Assembly: GCF_003173755.1 (NCBI RefSeq)
Contig: NZ_CP029553.1
Coordinates: 4,240,001-4,304,000, forward strand
Source of the DNA: Methylobacterium terrae
Lineage (GTDB): Bacteria > Pseudomonadota > Alphaproteobacteria > Rhizobiales > Beijerinckiaceae
Direction: 5' to 3'
DNA length: 64,000 nt
A model generated the notes under the pieces. The model had not been told where the DNA came from. It did no database searches and was given only the letters and a program-made list of their open reading frames with translations. Both the position numbers and the translations under genes were made by a program. Positions 62,158 through 64,000 of this stretch are shown here, one piece after another. Numbering within the stretch: position 1 is the stretch's first letter; each line of letters begins with the position of its first letter.

Positions 62158-63285
62158 TCAGGGGAACGCCATCCCACCCACCCGCACCAGCAGGTTCGCC
62201 ATCACCCCGATCCGCGGCCCGAGGCTCGCGAGATCCAGGTGCTCGTCATGGGCGTGGAGCCCCGCCCCGCAGGGCCCGAGCCCGTCGAGGGTCGGGACGC
62301 CGAGCGCCCCGGTGAAGTTGCCGTCCGAGCCGCCACCCGACACCTCGGGCGAGACCGTCACCCCGAGTTCCTCCGCCACCGCCTGCGCGGCGTCGTAGAG
62401 CGCGCGGTCGCCCGCCCCGGTGCGCCAGAGCGGACGCTCGCTCGCGAGGTCCGCGGTCAGCCTCTCGTCCGTCTCCGCGGCGACGACCGCGGTGATCTCC
62501 GCGCGCCTGGCGTCGTCGGCCGCGACGCACAGCATCTCGGCCGCGGCGCGCTCGGGCACGCAGTTGACCCATCGCCCGCCGCCGATCACCCCGACGCTGA
62601 GGCTCGCCCCCGGCACGCTGCGGCCCTCGAGCGCCACGATCGCACGGGCGAGCCGATGGATCGCGGAGACCCCCTGCCCGGGGTCGCGCCCGGCATGGGC
62701 GGGCCGGCCGGTCGCCGACAGCGCGTAGCGCAGGATCGCGTGGCGGCCGACGACGAGGCCGCCATTGTCGCGGGCGGGCTCGGGCACGAGCACGCAGGCC
62801 GCCGCCCTCGCCCGCGCCTCGATCAGCGTGCGGGAGCGGGGCGAGCCGATCTCCTCGTCCGAGGTGATCAGGATCTCGACGGGCTGCGTGAGGTGCGGCC
62901 CGGCCCGGCGCAAGCCCTCCAGCGCCAGCACGATCCCGCCCTTCATGTCGAGGATGCCGGGCCCGAAGGCGCGATCCCCCTCGACCCGCCACGGGTTGGT
63001 CGCGAGTTCGCCGACCGGGTGGACGGTGTCGAGATGGCCGAGGATCAGGATGGGTGGGCCAACGAGTGCCCCGCCCCGGTCGTAGCGGGCCGACACGGCA
63101 CCGGCGGCGTCGAGGTCGGCAGGGACGACCGCGAGGCCCTCCGCGGCCAGCTCGGTCCGCATCAGGGCGAGCCCGGCGGCGAGCGCGTCGGGGTCGTCGC
63201 TCGGCGTCTCGCACTCGACGAGGCGCCGCAGGCGGTCGAGGGCGGGCCGAAGCTCCGCCGGGCCCGGGGCGGGGATCCGGATCAC
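62158..63285 (-). CDS. M20 family metallopeptidase (CPG2-like)
   Basis: A 375-aa M20 peptidase/deacylase. Metal ligands lie in LILGHLDTVHP (His, Asp), GPGILDMKGG (bridging Asp), TSDEEIGSPRS (catalytic Glu and metal Glu), and GPCGAGLHAHDEH near the C-terminus (His). A dimerisation domain with RPAHAGRDPGQG lies between. Closest in layout to carboxypeptidase G2/glutamate carboxypeptidase. The GTG start follows the stop of the deacetylase-family gene by one base, so the two form an operon. The substrate is unknown, probably an N-acyl amino acid. Confidence 0.88.
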   Translation of the reverse strand: MIRIPAPGPAELRPALDRLRRLVECETPSDDPDALAAGLALMRTELAAEGLAVVPADLDAAGAVSARYDRGGALVGPPILILGHLDTVHPVGELATNPWRVEGDRAFGPGILDMKGGIVLALEGLRRAGPHLTQPVEILITSDEEIGSPRSRTLIEARARAAACVLVPEPARDNGGLVVGRHAILRYALSATGRPAHAGRDPGQGVSAIHRLARAIVALEGRSVPGASLSVGVIGGGRWVNCVPERAAAEMLCVAADDARRAEITAVVAAETDERLTADLASERPLWRTGAGDRALYDAAQAVAEELGVTVSPEVSGGGSDGNFTGALGVPTLDGLGPCGAGLHAHDEHLDLASLGPRIGVMANLLVRVGGMAFP

Positions 63286-63286
63286 G

Positions 63287-64000
63287 TCACAACGCCGTCG
63301 CCGCGTGGGCGGCGATGTCGGCGTGGGTGGCGAACCAGACGTCGCCCTTCGCCTTGGCGGCGCGGATCAGCTCCTCGACGATCCACAGCCGCGAGCGGTA
63401 GCCGATGATGTGCGGGTGCATGGTGAGCTGAAAAAGCCCGCCCTCGCGATAGGCGCCCTCGAACTCGCGCATGAAGATCGCCAGCACGTCCTCGGGCCCG
63501 ATATGCGGCCGCAAGCCCTCGAACCGGCTCATCATGAAGTAGGGCGCGTCGTCCCGGATCCACTCGACCGGGATCTCGACCACGCCGGTCGGCGCGCCGT
63601 CCTCCAGGAGTTCGTAGGGGGTGTCGTCGGCCATCAGCGAGGAATCGTAGAGGAGACCCATCTCGCGGATGATCGCCAGCGTCGCGTCCGAGTAGTCCCA
63701 GGAGGGGGTGCGCAGGCCGACCGGGCGCGTCCCCGTGATCCGCTCCAGGGCGTCGGCGCTGCGCAGCATCAGGTCGCGCTCGGACTCGGCCGGCAGCACC
63801 GAGTTCAGCTCGTGGATCCAGCCGTGGATGCCGATCTCGTGGCCGGCCGCCACGACGGCGCGCTGCTCGTCGGGGTAGAGCATCGCCACCACCGCCGGCA
63901 CGTAGAAGCTCGCCGGGACGTCGTGCTCGGCGAGCAGCTTGAGGATGCGCGGCATCCCCTGGCGGTGGCCGTACTGGCCCCAGGACAGCCGCCCGAGGGA
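63287..64000 (-). CDS. polysaccharide deacetylase family protein, 5' end outside window
   Basis: C-terminal 237 residues of a NodB-homology deacetylase. The frame runs to the window edge without a start (RLSWGQYGHRQGMPRIL), so the N-terminus lies beyond 64000. Visible marks: VPASFYVPAVVA, GHEIGIHGWIHE (metal His-x-x-x-His type), LRTPSWDYSD, FQLTMHPHIIGYRSRL. The RLSWGQYG opening is typical of PuuE/allantoinase-like members that act on small amides rather than polymers. Coupled to the M20 peptidase, it may take part in stepwise amide hydrolysis of one compound. Confidence 0.88.
   Translation of the reverse strand, partial: SLGRLSWGQYGHRQGMPRILKLLAEHDVPASFYVPAVVAMLYPDEQRAVVAAGHEIGIHGWIHELNSVLPAESERDLMLRSADALERITGTRPVGLRTPSWDYSDATLAIIREMGLLYDSSLMADDTPYELLEDGAPTGVVEIPVEWIRDDAPYFMMSRFEGLRPHIGPEDVLAIFMREFEGAYREGGLFQLTMHPHIIGYRSRLWIVEELIRAAKAKGDVWFATHADIAAHAATAL

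Overview
The window is high-GC DNA from a chromosome of an alphaproteobacterium of the order Hyphomicrobiales, most likely Methylobacterium or a close relative. This rests on gene neighbourhoods typical of the order (rpoN-hpf-ptsN; ftsX-ftsE, zinc-ribbon protein, hpt, cpdR), many GTG starts with 1-4 bp gene overlaps, DUF1127 and DUF4189 proteins, and palindromic intergenic repeats of the rhizobial type. I found no rRNA, tRNA, CRISPR array, transposase or phage gene. About 63 protein genes are supported; one is frameshifted, and the first and last are cut by the window edges.

Layout. 1-4040: end of a 3-methylcrotonyl-CoA carboxylase operon (carboxyltransferase, biotin subunit, MaoC hydratase, CoA-ester lyase, small unknown protein). 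4126-4689: HigB/HigA-like toxin-antitoxin pair. 4839-16327: a branched-chain-type ABC importer (LivG, LivH, LivM, binding protein, LivF) with an embedded acyl-CoA ligase, a divergent TetR regulator, a chemoreceptor and a PaaK-like ligase; this looks like uptake and CoA activation of an organic acid. 16328-22488: small secreted protein, isochorismatase-like hydrolase, DMT exporter, DUF1127 protein, two LysR regulators and a frameshifted SDR. 22491-24374: sugar nucleotidyltransferase and CgeB-like glycosyltransferase. 24596-27838: a YbhP/YbhN/ClsB-like membrane-lipid block. 28161-33286: LptB, an amidase and a GGDEF-EAL protein. 33750-37995: amino-acid-type ABC importer, FAD amine oxidase and a divergent XRE-cupin regulator with two palindromic operators. 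38102-42644: EAL protein, rpoN, hpf, ptsN and a small secreted protein. 42678-47444: ElyC/YdcF-like protein, ftsX, ftsE, zinc-ribbon protein, hpt, cpdR. 47532-53752: LysR with divergent quinone oxidoreductase, an AT-rich island in front of a protealysin-like M4 protease and an emfourin-like inhibitor, TspO, a Cys/Met PLP enzyme and a secreted protein. 53757-61840: an OpgH-type glucosyltransferase, divergent from a glycan cassette of two epimerases, a B12-binding radical SAM enzyme and two glycosyltransferases. 62158-64000: M20 peptidase and a polysaccharide-deacetylase-family protein.

The most interesting parts are the translationally coupled epimerase/radical-SAM/glycosyltransferase cassette with its two-hairpin leader, the protease-inhibitor pair behind low-GC DNA, the XRE-cupin operators that cover the regulator's own start codon, and three in-frame coding minisatellites, one of them inside an EAL domain. 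All functional assignments come from reading motifs and context; no database search was possible.
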